A stretch of 64,000 nucleotides of DNA, taken from Saussurea involucrata (lineage: Eukaryota > Streptophyta > Magnoliopsida > Asterales > Asteraceae). Positions within the stretch are counted from its first letter, which is position 1, and each line of letters opens with the position of its first letter. The notes under the pieces are model-generated. The model was not told the DNA's origin and did not search any database. It saw nothing but the letters and a program-made list of their open reading frames with translations. The stretch covers positions 25,579,696-25,643,695 of the forward strand of contig CM066312.1 in assembly GCA_033807775.1 (NCBI GenBank). Reading direction: 5' to 3'. Of the stretch, positions 1-11,293 are shown in pieces. Position numbers and translations under genes: made by a program.

Positions 1-2650
1 CGTGCATCGTGGAAGTCATCATCATCATCTTCATCATCAGAGAATGCAATTCCAGTATTGGGTGAGGCAGGAACAACAAACTTAGGTCGTTTACTCGATG
101 GTTCGCCTTCTGGTGCTCCTTCTGCAGGTCGTTTCTGTGTGGCAGTCTGTAGGATTGCATCTGTGAAGATGGTGACAACCTTTCTCAATGTATCTTCGAC
201 TTCTGTTGCGGCAGTTCTGATTTCATCTACTTGACTCTCAAAGTTAACTTTGTGAGTGTCAAGAGATGCTTGCACATGTCGTTCTGTTGCCTAGGCTTTC
301 ATCACAAACTTTGAAGAAATCGTCATCATCCGGCTAAGAACTGATTTGCGAAATTCTCCCATTTGGCCAACTGACATGGGTCGGTCATTGGGGTTTGGGT
401 TGAAGATGTTGAACGGAGTAGCAGATGATGTCATGGCTTCTTTGATGGATTCCTTAACAAAGTTATTGATGAGCTATGTCAAGGTTCTGACGTTTGATTC
501 TGATAGAATAACTGTAGGGATGGGCAAGGATTGTTCATTGTAGCTGTATGATTCTCTATCATAAGTCTCTTCAGCGCTGTAAGCTCTGTCGAAGTCTTTG
601 TTGTTTCCTCTGCTCTGACCCTTTCAGCTTCTGTTCTGGCTTTTTCGACATCAACATACTTCTGTTGTAACTCTCCATATTTATCTGTTAATCTTTGCAG
701 TTCTTCTTTAAGAAAAACATTTTCCTGGCGGATCAGCTCCTCCTTCTGTGCATTGATAAGTTTATACTCATTCAAGGAGTTGTTGATACTATCACAGAAG
801 CTTGTGAACTCTGCTTTTGTGACAGTTTCAACGGGGGTAACCCTGACTCCAACAGATGGATTCAGTTCAACCTCGAGTTCAGAGGTGCCTCTCTGAAGAG
901 TTGCGTTTATGTTGGCTCTTGGAGGACTTCTACCCGATCCTCGCTGAACTGTTTGAACAGAAGCATCTACAGGTATTCTGATCTCGATTTCCTCCTCCAG
1001 CTCAGTTTCTGGTGAAGGGAATCGGATGTGATGAGAAGAGTTTGGATCAAGCAAAATCTTCCCTTGTTCAACTAAGGTCTCCCATTGTCCCTGAGTCGGA
1101 CAGAGGCTACGTGAGATGCGAAAGATCTCAGGTCTATTTTGTGACAAGTCTATATGAGCCACAGAGGCATCATCGTGTGGAGGTGACCTATTGATGTTCT
1201 GGGGCAAAGGAACATCATTACCAAAAATAGATTCCCCAGGTATGTGCGTACCAGAGGCATGAAGAGTCGCCTCTGGCAGTTCTTACTGGTTAGGGTTCGA
1301 GGTGTGCACCTCTGTTTCAATATTCCTTTGGTCTTGATCACCAGGAATAGTTAATGTGGCAGCACTGGGAATTAGGCTTTGGAATCTCACATGTGTGTTC
1401 AAATTTTGAACATCTTCTTCTAAGCTCGCATTTCCCTCGGCTCCTAGGGGTATAGCATTTTCCTCTTGTTCACTCTCTAACACATGTACCTCACGCCTAC
1501 CAGAAGAGGGCGATCTCTCTGCCACCTCTTCTGTAGCTTCCCTTTCTTCCTCATGAACAACCTCCATAGTAGATGCTCTGTTCTGTACTTCCTCCTCCAT
1601 CACTCTAGAGGAAGACCCCACTTCGGGTACTGTTAACTTCTTCTCCTATTTCCTCATTCAAACTCTCTAATGAAGGCTCAGATCCTAAGTATGCTGGGGT
1701 TCTCACCTCAGGTTCTTGAGGTTGAGCAGCAGTATTATAGTTTTGGATAAAGAGGTGTTCTGGATGAATAAGGGCAAGCATTGTACCTGGAACTCTTCTG
1801 ATGAAGGGATATTCACCTGAAGTCGTGGGTTGGAATTTTGACATGACCCAAATAGGTGTAGAATTTCCTTGTTGAGTTAACTGTAATAATAGGAAGGCTT
1901 CTCGGATTACCAGACTTATAAAACGAGGAAACCTTATTGATTTCAAAAACTTGTGAACTCCAACTTCTCCACCTCTGGCTAGAGCATTTGTTTTGGTATT
2001 CACAGCAGCAAGAAGGTCCTTGTAAAGGATTTTGGCATAATCGAAGTTTTTGTTGAAGAATAACCCATACATGATTTGTAGAATCTATGTGCTTGTTTGA
2101 TCTTGGCTACCAGACTTACAGGTAAGGGTTCTGTTCAGTGTGGAGAACATGAAGTTCCACACTGTGGGTAGGTTTTGTCTTCTGAACTCTCCTATCCTAT
2201 TTATGTCTTTGTTGTAACCTAAGAACTTTACAAAATCAAGAAGAGTCTCTACTTTGGGGGGTTTCTCATATGCTCGAATCCCTAATTCTCTTCTTGTCTT
2301 CATCCCAAATATTCTTCTGAAGGTTCTGGCACGAATGCGTATGGATCCTCCTCCTGCGTTTCTTCCCGCATCAACGTTTCCGACAACCCCTTTCTGTTCC
2401 GGGATATATTGGCAAGTGGTCCACCATTGTTGGACGTAAAGCTCGGGTAAGTTGTCGTCATACATGGTTAGTGCTCGAAAAACTTCAGAGTTTCTGAAAA
2501 AACTCTACAAAGATGTAGTACAAGGGTAAATAGAGACCAGGGTTTGCATCAAAATGGTAGTTGTTATCAGCAAACTCGTAGGGTTGGATAACAATGGCAT
2601 CAACAGGGCCTATTCTTCTTGATTCAGCAGAATGTTGAGGTTCGGCTATT
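1..2650 (-). pseudogene. Third ORF (aORF) of SIRE-A, broken
   Basis: Open stretches at 2,465-2,085, 2,072-1,605, 1,621-1,283 and 1,207-479 are collinear pieces of one protein, continuing in the same sense to position 1 with an internal stop near 300. The N-terminal part has a conserved block (MYGLFFNKNFDYAKILY, then a hydrophobic FISLVIREAFLLLQ helix) that recurs in the SIRE-B and SIRE-J copies. A heptad-like Glu/Lys/Leu-rich coiled coil follows (about 790-560). The C-terminal end has a basic SSKRPKF cluster and an acidic Asp/Glu run. I see no ATG in the expected place near 2,650 and no signal peptide. Frame changes and stops make it a pseudogene. Its place after pol matches the so-called env-like gene of Sireviruses; I find no positive evidence for an envelope. 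Confidence 0.7.
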
Positions 2651-2762
2651 GTTGCAGGTTAGGGTTTCTTGAAGAACTCAAGGGTTTTGATCTTTGAGAG
2701 GGAATGATGAAGGGTTTTGAATGATTCGAAAGCGTAAACATGAAATGGGTCTTGAGAGGGGG

Positions 2763-2770
2763 TATTTATA
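2763..2770 (-). promoter_or_regulatory. TATA box upstream of the SIRE-A third ORF
   Basis: On the minus strand the sequence is GTGTATAAATACC, a canonical plant TATA box. It is followed by a C/T-rich leader of about 110 nt before the third-ORF coding region. The same arrangement occurs at 9,981-9,989 (SIRE-B) and 42,184-42,192 (SIRE-J), which makes chance less likely. Function is inferred. Confidence 0.55.
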
Positions 2771-3644
2771 CACTAAACATGTGGCTGGATTAACGTTGTA
2801 GGTACTGTAGGCACTCGAGTTTCAGATAGTGGAACGGCCTCTACAGTAGAACGTAGAAACAGCTAGTGGTCTGTCTTTCAATCAGAGAATGCCACGTAGG
2901 GTTTGGTTCTGACATCTTTTGGGCAAGCAAACTGTCACGGTTAGAGATGTGCGGGTGACAAGTGGTTGACGCTTAAAGAATGACCCGCATCTCTGATGAC
3001 GTGCTTCTGATGATGTGGTAGAAAAACCGACAGAGCTCTGGTGGAGCTCAGTACAGTTTTGTCTCTGTTGAGTAACCTTTTCCATTTCTTTCAAGTAACC
3101 CAAGATGTTTCACCTTTACCCAAAAACATTTAAAATTCTGTATCTGATGTGAAAGTAGTCAAAGAACAAAGACAGAACTGACTCAAAAATTTCACAGAGG
3201 TCTGGTGAGAAACAACAGAGGCTCTGGTGAAATATCAGAGTTCTGTTAAGTTCTTAACGTTATCAAACGGTTTTCATCAGAACAGGTTTTCCCTCTTTCT
3301 TCAAAAAGATTTTTCATTGAAGTTCAAAGGCAAAGTCATTTTGGATTTGGAAATCGAATTTTGACTTGCCCCCCCTAAAACTATGCACAATTTCCTTTAT
3401 AAGCTCCCCCTTGAAATATGAGCTTATTTGAAAGATTTTCTTTTAAGCCTTTTGAAAGATAAAAAAACTTTATACAAAAAAAATACAAACAAGAAATATA
3501 TACAGACAGATTCACTGAGCATTGTTGAAAAAGTATGCATGACAGAGTTCTGGTGAACATCAGAAGCTCTGTTGAACTATCCTACCCAACTATTTGACAG
3601 AGCTCTCGTATTATCATCAAAGGCTCTGTTGAGTTTAAACAGAG
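2771..3644 (-). other. SIRE-A spacer between pol and third ORF, with PPT-like tracts
   Basis: There is no convincing coding sequence here. On the minus strand it contains AGGGGGGGCA (3,368-3,377) and AAGGGGGAGC (3,403-3,412), which resemble retroelement polypurine tracts, plus repeated palindromic CAGAGCTCTG-like motifs (for example near 3,031, 3,215, 3,545 and 3,600). Multiple PPT-like repeats are a known trait of Sireviruses. Confidence 0.5.
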
Positions 3645-5251
3645 TTAGGAGGACATGTTCAGCATACCCAATTTGCTGATTAAGAAGTTAAATCTCCTCT
3701 CATCAAGGGCTTTTGTAAACAAGTCAGCAAGTTGGAAGTCGGTTGAAACAAAATACATTTCAATCGTCCCTTTTTCAACATGGTCTTTTATGAAGTAGTA
3801 CCTTATGTCGATATGCTTCGTCTTGGAGTGCTGAACTGGATTAGCTGTTATTACGATGGCACTCTTGGAGTCACACAAAATTGGAATTTTGCCATACTCC
3901 AGGCCATAGTCTTTGAGTTGGGTTTTCATCCATATTACTTGAGAGCAACAGCTGGCAGCAGCAACATATTCTGCTTCTGCTGTAGAAGTTGATACAAAAT
4001 TCTGTTTCTTGGATGTCCAACTCACCAATTTTTCTCCAAGCAATTGGCAGCTACCAGAAGTACTCTTTATGTCATTCTTGCATCCTCCATTGTCTGAATC
4101 AGTATATGCTACAAGCTCGAAACCAGAATTAAGAGGATACCAGAGACCCAAGAATTGAGTCCCTTTCAGATATTTAAATATGCGCTTGACAGCAGTCAAA
4201 TGAGATTCTTTAGGATTGGGTTGAAATCTGGCACAGAGACAGGTTGCAAACATTATATCAGGTCTACTAGCAGTTAAGTACAGAAGTGACCCTATCATGC
4301 CTCTGTAGTTCCTGACATCTGTAGGTTCACCTTTAAGGTCAGAGTCAAGTTTAACTCCAGTGGCAATAGGAGTTTTCATTGGATTTGAATTGTTGAGCTT
4401 ATATTTTTTCAAAATATCAGAGATGTATTTGGACTGACTTATGAAAGTCCCTCTGATGGATTGTTTTACTTGTAAACCAAGGAAGAAAGAAAGTTCTCCC
4501 ATCATGCTCATTTTGAATTCGCTTTTCATCAAATCCTCAAACCTATCACAGTACTCTTGCCGTGTAGACCCTAAAATAATGTCATCAACGTATATTTGCA
4601 CCAAAAGTATATCAGTTTTGTACCTTCTAAAGAATAGAGTTGTATCGACAATACCTTTCTCGAAGTGATTAGTCAACAGAAAGTTGGACAAAGTTTCATA
4701 CCAGGCTCTGGGAGCTTGCTTAAGGCCGTACATAGCTTTGTCTAACTTGTAAACGTGGTCTGGAAACTCTGAACTTTCAAAGCCAGGTGGTTGCTGGACA
4801 TAAACTTCCTCTTGTAGTTTGCCATTCAGAAAGGCAGACTTCACATCCATCTGATAGACCTTAAAACCCTTGTGAGCAGCATAGGCTAAAAAGATTTTGA
4901 TTGCTTCTAGCCTGGCCACAGGAGCAAAGGTTTCGTCATAGTCAATACCTTCCTCTTGGCAATATCCCTTTGCAACCAGACGGGCTTTGTTTCTGATGAT
5001 AATCCCATCTTCATCCTTTTTATTTCTAAACACCCACTTGGTTCCAATAGCAGTCTTATTTTGAGGAAGTGGAACCAAGGACCAAACTTTGTTTCTTTCA
5101 AACTCCAGAAGCTCCTCTTGTATGGCTTCTATCCAGTTTGGATCTTCAAGGGCTTCAGAAATCTTCTTTGGCTAAATCATGCTTAGAAATTTTACAAAGA
5201 AAGCTTCATTTATTGTGGCCGATCTTGTCTTCACACCATCTTCAGCAGCAC
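3645..5251 (-). pseudogene. SIRE-A pol, 3' half: reverse transcriptase and RNase H
   Basis: A 477-codon open stretch (5,078-3,645) encodes the Copia RT and RNase H. Visible motifs are AIGTKWVFRNK, the first Asp in YQMDVKSAFLNG, the catalytic YVDDIILGST, the RNase H core AYTDSDNGG, and the C-terminal ADLFTKALDERRFNFL. Upstream, to 5,251, the frame continues through KISEALEDPNW but has a stop near 5,173. SIRE-B interrupts the gene at 5,252, so RT is cut off from protease and integrase (20,749-18,919). The RT-RNase H part is well preserved but cannot be made as a full polyprotein here. DNA-copying enzyme of an LTR retrotransposon. Confidence 0.9.
5247..5251. repeat. Target-site duplication AGCAC, left copy (SIRE-B)
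   Basis: AGCAC here matches AGCAC at 18,914-18,918 exactly. Five bases is the usual Copia integrase footprint. Confidence 0.93.
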
Positions 5252-6091
5252 TGTTGGTTCCCGTTTTGGTTAAACAAGATTATCAGATCTATTAGTTCAG
5301 GTTTAAGGTTTGATGCGGAAGCGTATTTAAAGAACTAACAGATAAGTTTGATAGATTTAGAACAAACTATAAATAAACAGTGAACATAATATTATATCTC
5401 AAAGTTTACTGAATATATATCAAGAACAGGTTTATGAACCGTGAGTAAGAAAAAGCTTTAAAACAGATATGACTCTTAAGGTGAATAAGCTTTTGTGTTC
5501 TTGATGTTGTTGTGTTTTTTATTTTTGTGTGTAAGGAAGAACTCAACATGAGTCTTCCTTATATACTACTCTAAAGGGGACCATAAAGCATATGCTACTA
5601 TTCAAAAGGTACGTATGAATAGTTGAGAGGATGTCGTGAACAGTTGCAAGGATGGCATGAACAGTCAGACGTGCTATATTGCATTTAATGCAGCAGACGT
5701 CTAATTTGTACTAAGCCCTACTGAGTCCAATCAGAGTTTGACACGTCGACGTTGGACAGGGCATGCTACCATGCAAGTTGATGTACGAGTCCTTTAACAG
5801 TAGCAAGATATTATAAATATCTTCAAGTCTCAGTAAGGACCACAGAGGCTCTGTAATGAGTTACAGAGGTTCTGCGTTCTGGTCCTCTGGAGCAGTCTTC
5901 GCCGGATTCCGAGTCTTTGGTCTTCTTTGTGCGTATGACAGAGCTTCTGTAGGAAGCCTCTGCTGCTTCTGTAGCTTCTTGACCTTGATTTCTCGGTAAT
6001 GTCGGCAGAGCCTCTGTAAGAGGCTTTCTTCACTTAGCCTATTTTTCACTACTTCTAAATACTTCTATGATTAGGAAGATTGAAGCTAACA
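5252..6091 (-). repeat. SIRE-B 3' LTR
   Basis: 840 bp, bounded by TG and CA in both directions (minus strand TGTTAGCTTC ... GGAACCAACA). A TATA box (TATATAAG on minus) lies at 5,559-5,566. The end near 5,838-6,030 is dense in CAGAGGCTCTG-like near-palindromes. It has 6 bp (near 5,983) that the 5' LTR lacks. Confidence 0.95.
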
Positions 6092-6102
6092 ATCTCCCCC
6101 TA
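6092..6102 (-). other. SIRE-B polypurine tract
   Basis: On the minus strand TTAGGGGGAGAT directly precedes the 3' LTR. This is the expected plus-strand primer site for reverse transcription. Confidence 0.85.
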
Positions 6103-6277
6103 AGTAGTGAAAAATAAAAAATTTGACCTTGAGTTAAGTTTGGCTAAGTTAGATAAGACAGAGGTTAAACAATACCTCGAAATTCCTTTCATTTAGAAAT
6201 ATGCCAGAGGAATTTTACATTTGAGTACAATGAAAGATAAACTTTAACTTTGTTTGCAGAGATTGGAGGTCTGAGAA

Positions 6278-9200
6278 TCAGATTTTGGCATCTTTGAAAT
6301 CGGTGTAGCTTCTGTTGTCTCTTCCGACTTTTCTGATCTCTTTGTAGAATCTGATGCAGAGTTCTCTTAGGCGAATTGTTGCGTCAATCTCTCTTATGAT
6401 AGTATCTGCAGCATCTTTATCCATTTTCTTTGAACCTCTGTATTTCACAAGGCTTGCTCTGAATTTGTTCAGAGTACTTGTTGCATACTTCTGACAGTCC
6501 ATGCATACAAATAGTTTAGTTTCGCCTTGAGGGTTTTGAAATACTAACCCAAACCGTGGTTCTGTGATGATTGAGTTAGGTACGGCGTCCGGTGGGCAGC
6601 GATCTTCTGGTGGTCGTAGATCTAGATGTTTGAGACCAAGATCCTTTCCCAGCTGAAAATCTATCATGCTGTATAGCAGAAGCTTTTCCCTCATCGCTTT
6701 TCTCAACACTTGATAGGCTCTGGTATTAGGCTCTGTGTTGTAGTTGTCTTTTGTCCATTGCAGAAGGTCAGGTAGATCGTAAGGATTGATGTTTCTTAAG
6801 TCAGCATCAGCGAAGGTAGATTCTGAATTGTTCTCTCTTCTGACTTTGTAAAGATTGTACCTGACCCTTGGATAGGTTCTTGTGAAGGAGAATCTGCAGA
6901 AGATCACCTTTTTGATTTTGTGAATTGAGAAGACATCTGCTTTAGTTCTTGGCTTTGTTCTTGTGAAGATGTTCTCAAATTCTTCTCTGATCCTTGGATC
7001 TGTCACATGATCTGTTGGATAATTTGTCTGAAAGGATTGTTTGTAGAGGTATTTGTATACCACTTCTTCCATTTCTTCATATGTTGGACCTGGTTGTGGT
7101 ACTTGTCTTCTGAGACTCTCCATCTGTTGAACAACTTCTGCGGCTCTACCAGTTAGAGGAATGTCTAACAGAGGCTTCAATCCATGTGCCCAGTCAACTT
7201 TTTCAGGCTTTGGGGTTTGAAAGGCATCAAACGCACTCTTCATTAGTTTCTCTGTTGGCTTTGGCAATGTTTTCTTCTTAGGCTCTTCTGTCAGTATAAC
7301 TTTGCCCTTATCTTTGGCTTTTGGCGGGGCAGAAACTGTTGCTTCTGTAAGTTTGGAGGTTGGTACTTCTGTTGGCTTGATGGGGGTTGCCTCTGTGGGT
7401 TTTGACATTTGTGATTTAGAGGACTTTTGTGGCGATGGTTCTGTTGGCTTGAGTTGCTCTGTAACCTCTGTTGGAGGTTGTTTGTTGACTTCTTCTGTGA
7501 ACCTGTGCCTTTCTTCTTCTCTCTGCGTCATACGATCACTCATTGTTGTGTGCATCCTTTTCAGAACGTCAGAAGCAGAGGTCGTTGCTCTTTTTGGTTT
7601 GGTGGCAATCGACTTTCTTCTGGGTATGGTTTGGGGTGTTTCCACAGAGGTGGGTGTTTTCTCTGTGGTTTGTTCATCTGTTTCTTCCAAAATGATTACC
7701 TCAGGGGCGGTTGTTGCCTCTGTGGCTTGCTGATCTGCTTCTGGAGTTTTGGTTTCGTCAGGAGATGATTCCACAGAGATGGGTGTTATTTATGTGGTCT
7801 TTTGGGTTTGTTGTTGGGTTTCTTCTGGAGGGGCTTGGTTGATTGGTTCTGCTGCGATTGGTGGACTTTGTATTCCTCTGCTCGTAGCTTTCTCTCTTAG
7901 ATTTTCCCCCTCAGGATTATCTGATGGACCAGGTTGGTCATCATCAGAATCATCCTGACTTTTATCAGAAGTACCCTCTGCTCTGCAAGAAGTGTTGGGC
8001 TTCTTCGGTAATTCAGCTCCTGCTGCCATCAACTTTTCACAGACATCATCGCAGAGGCCAATCAATGTCGCAAGCTCTGCTTCTGTTTTGAAACGCATTC
8101 TGCCGACACTCTTTCTGAAATCCTTGACATAGTTGGCATTTGCAGTTGTGAAGGAGACAATGACTTCTGTGACCTGGTTAATGACATTCTGTCCGAGCTC
8201 TGTAAGCTGTGCTCTGGTCATATAGTCTTTTGGTTGCATTATTGTCGAGTTGCGTATTGCCTCTGCTTGTACATGTGATAGGGCATTCTGTAAGTCTGCA
8301 GGAGTGATGCCCTCTGCTCTGTGGGATTGCGTATTCATTTGTTCAAGGAAATCTTTGACAGAGTCCCTGAAAGCAGAAGTTGTAGTTGTTCCGAATTCCT
8401 GAGCTGCAGAAGTGGCTGTTGCTTTGGCAGTAGTCTCGGCAGAAGTTGCTTTCTCTCTTTTTGGTTTTCCTCCTCTTAGGATTTGGTGCCCCTTCTTCTG
8501 TTGATTTAGATCTTTTCTTCTTCATTTTTGGGGAGGAGGGAGGAGCAGAGGAGCCAATTTCTGTGGCATGAGGAGGTGAGGGTTGATCTTCTGCAACGCT
8601 TGTTGAGGTGCCTTCTGCAGTTTTCCTCTTCTTAGCTTTTGGAGTAGATGCAGAGGTTCTTGATGAAGACTTCTTTCCCATTAGTTCTGCACGTTTGGCT
8701 ATAAAGCTGAGTTGAATAGCCATGTGCTTTGCTAACTTCTGATCCTTTTCTTCTTGAGTGGAAAGAGGTTTTGCTATCATTGTTCCTAGGGGGACACCTA
8801 AACGCGGGGGTGTCATAGGACTCGGTTTAGGAGTTCTATGATCGCGTATATACTCTTTCTTAAGGGATTTATTCTATGCGTATTGCAGAAGCTTCTTTGA
8901 CAGAGGTCTGCAGTGTGAGTAGCCATCAGTATGATCAGTGGGGGTATTCTTGTTCATCGGAAACTGTTTGGGAGTTGGTCCTTCCATTGGCCAGTTTTGG
9001 ATTAGCAGTAGAGGTTCGAATAGTACTCCCAATATTCTTTGGAATTTCAGAGGTGGTAGAAAGTTGGGATCATTCTCTTTGACCCTTTTCGAGTTGTTCT
9101 TTCTGTCGATGGTGTTTATGATCTCTTGCATCATTATGGTCGCATAATTTAGTGGAAGATCATAGTAAACCCCATACATGATGCTCAAGATTTGATGTGA

Positions 9201-9883
9201 GCTCTGGTCAATACTGCCTATCTTTCCTGTCAGGCATCTATTAAGAATAGAGAACAAAGTGTTCTACAGAGGTGGTAATCGGCCTCTGCGGAAGTCATTC
9301 CTCTTTCGTAGTTGGGTGTTGCACCCAAGCATTTCTACGAATCGACAAATCTCTTCGTCTGTTGGTTGCTCTGCATAACTTTTCAATCCCAGAAGACCCC
9401 TTGTTGGTAGGTTGAATTCAAGTGAGAACATTATTCTGTTGAACTTGATTTCAAGATGCTCAGATTTATCAGGTCTTGAAATGTACCCTTTGATAAGAGA
9501 ATCGTCTTTATCAAATCGGCAGCTTTGCCAAAATTGGTTCAAATAACGGACTGGAATTTTGTTCGGGGTTCTTGATAGTAGAGGGAAGAGGACATGATTC
9601 TCCATGATGTTCAGAAGTATGGCATGGGCTTCGCCGAAAGCAGTGGGTGAGGGGACCAAATAGCAGTTGTTGGATTTGATAGGAAGAATGGCTTCGAAAT
9701 GACCTTTGCTATAAAGTTTTGCAAGTGTGTCGTCGGAGCAAAGTCTGCTGAGTCCCCGGAATCTTGTTGTTCAATATTTCTTGCAAGGCTGGGGTTTTTA
9801 GAATGTTCTGAATGTGCAGGGGAGTGTTCCGGTGAGTTCGCCGGAGAGAGTTCAGAAGATGTAGCTCGAGAAGATGAAGCCAT
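6278..9883 (-). pseudogene. Third ORF (aORF) of SIRE-B, broken
   Basis: About 1,200 codons are spread over six collinear open stretches: 9,883-9,611, 9,659-9,264, 9,257-8,874, 8,816-8,343, 8,338-7,790 and 7,774-6,278. Two frame changes and three in-frame stops separate them. The start ATG at 9,883 (MASSSRATSS) lies about 100 bp below a TATA box. The N-terminal domain shares the MYGVYYDLPLNYA block and a hydrophobic helix with the SIRE-A and SIRE-J copies. The middle has three basic NLS-like clusters (KKRKTAEG, KMKKKRSKS, PKRRKTKKR) in a Pro/Ser/Thr/Glu-rich region. The last 498 codons are open, with a Pro/Thr/Glu-rich linker followed by a folded-looking domain. I see no signal peptide or envelope-like fusion segment. 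Function unknown. Confidence 0.7.
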
Positions 9884-9980
9884 TTGATTTTAAGAATAAG
9901 ATTTTTGCAAGCTTTTTGCAGGGTTTCGCCGGAGAAGAAGATGAGAGTTTGTAAAAAGTTTTATGAGAGGGTAAGCTTTG

Positions 9981-9989
9981 TTTTTATAG
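9981..9989 (-). promoter_or_regulatory. TATA box upstream of the SIRE-B third ORF
   Basis: The minus strand reads CCTATAAAAAC, about 98 bp before the ATG at 9,883. Spacing suits a TATA box, a start site about 30 nt downstream and a short leader. Equivalent boxes exist in SIRE-A and SIRE-J. Confidence 0.55.
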
Positions 9990-11293
9990 GATGGTAAAAC
10001 GGTAGAATTCGAAAGAGTAAAATATATGGCAGTGGATTAAAGTTTGGAATTCGCACTCGAGTTTGAGCGGCGGGTTCAACTTTCCAAATAAAAACGTTCC
10101 ATGTACGCCCAATGAAAATGGGACACGTAGGCCTTGTCAGAATATGACAGGACGTCGTGCGCGGCCCATTAATTCTAGGCGCGTGAGGTTGATTTTAGCC
10201 ATATGAGTTTCACTCGCAGTAATAGTAACCGTTATTACCACAGATAACAAAATGGCAGAACTTTTGTGTTTTACAGAAGCTCTGTGATTTTGAAAATCTT
10301 GAGTTTTAACCTTTTCTCATATATCTCATTGTTGTCATGACTCTGAAGGTTCTTCTTTGAACGAAAACGTTTGTAAAGACATTGGAGAGGATCAATAGGA
10401 TTTTGTCAAGAAATTTTACTCACAGAGGTTTTGTAGCTCTGATGGAACTTGCAGAAGCTCTGCGAGAGCCAGCATAAGCTCTATGAGAGAAAAAATCTTA
10501 TAACTTGAATTCTATTAACTTTCTGATCATCCAATTTTTGATCTGTGTTAAGAGATGTTTTTTGCACATTTTTGAAGGTTGGTGTCCGAGAAAACTATTT
10601 TGATAAACGTTTTGTTCGAGAAGGTCATGGTGTGTGTTGTCGGTTTCCGAGATAACATTCCAAAAGATCGACAGAGGGTTAATTTGTGATCACAGAGCAT
10701 ATTTCCTGCAGAAGCTCTGTTGAGCTCAGCAGAAGCTCTATGACCTTAAATTTCTCCTATTTCGAATTTTGTTAAATCTTTTGAACTTTTGATTTTTGAA
10801 ATATTATTCATAGTATATTTAGGACATATTTGACAATTCTTGTCCTAGAAAACTGTTTTCTAAAAACCTTTCGTGCGAGAGACATATCTTTTGGTTCTTC
10901 TGTTCTCGGCAGTTTTGTCTTACTTCTGTCGATGGAGAATTATCGACATTCTTCTTTGGCTTTCCTTTGAAAGATTTACCTCTGTAGATCATTTCAGGGT
11001 CCCTTTTGCTCCCCCTTGATCTAATCGCTTCTGTAGATCAAGAATTTTCCTTTTTCTCCCCCTTGATCTATGCTTGGTTCAAAGAATGGTAAGATTTGTA
11101 TTGAGCATAGATTATGTTTACCAGAGGTTCTGTAAGGGTTATCAGAAGATCTGAGCGGACCCACAGAGGCTCTGTAAACAATTATTTTATATAAAAAAAT
11201 ATAAACTGAAATAAATTTATCAACGCAATAACTTAGTAATAATAGATATTTATACTTATTTACAGAAGATAAAGCTATACTTACAGAGGATTT
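9990..11293 (-). other. SIRE-B spacer between pol and third ORF
   Basis: A 1.3-kb non-coding stretch. On the minus strand it has PPT-like AAGGGGGAG motifs at about 11,008-11,018 and 11,056-11,066, each within a short repeated GATCAAGGGGGAG context. Near-palindromic CAGAAGCTCTG and CAGAGGTTCTG motifs recur (for example about 10,275, 10,450, 10,710, 11,122 and 11,162). Confidence 0.5.

Noticed and set aside
7302..7733. A 143-codon plus-strand open frame
   Set aside because: It is the antisense shadow of the Thr/Pro/Glu-rich third ORF of SIRE-B.
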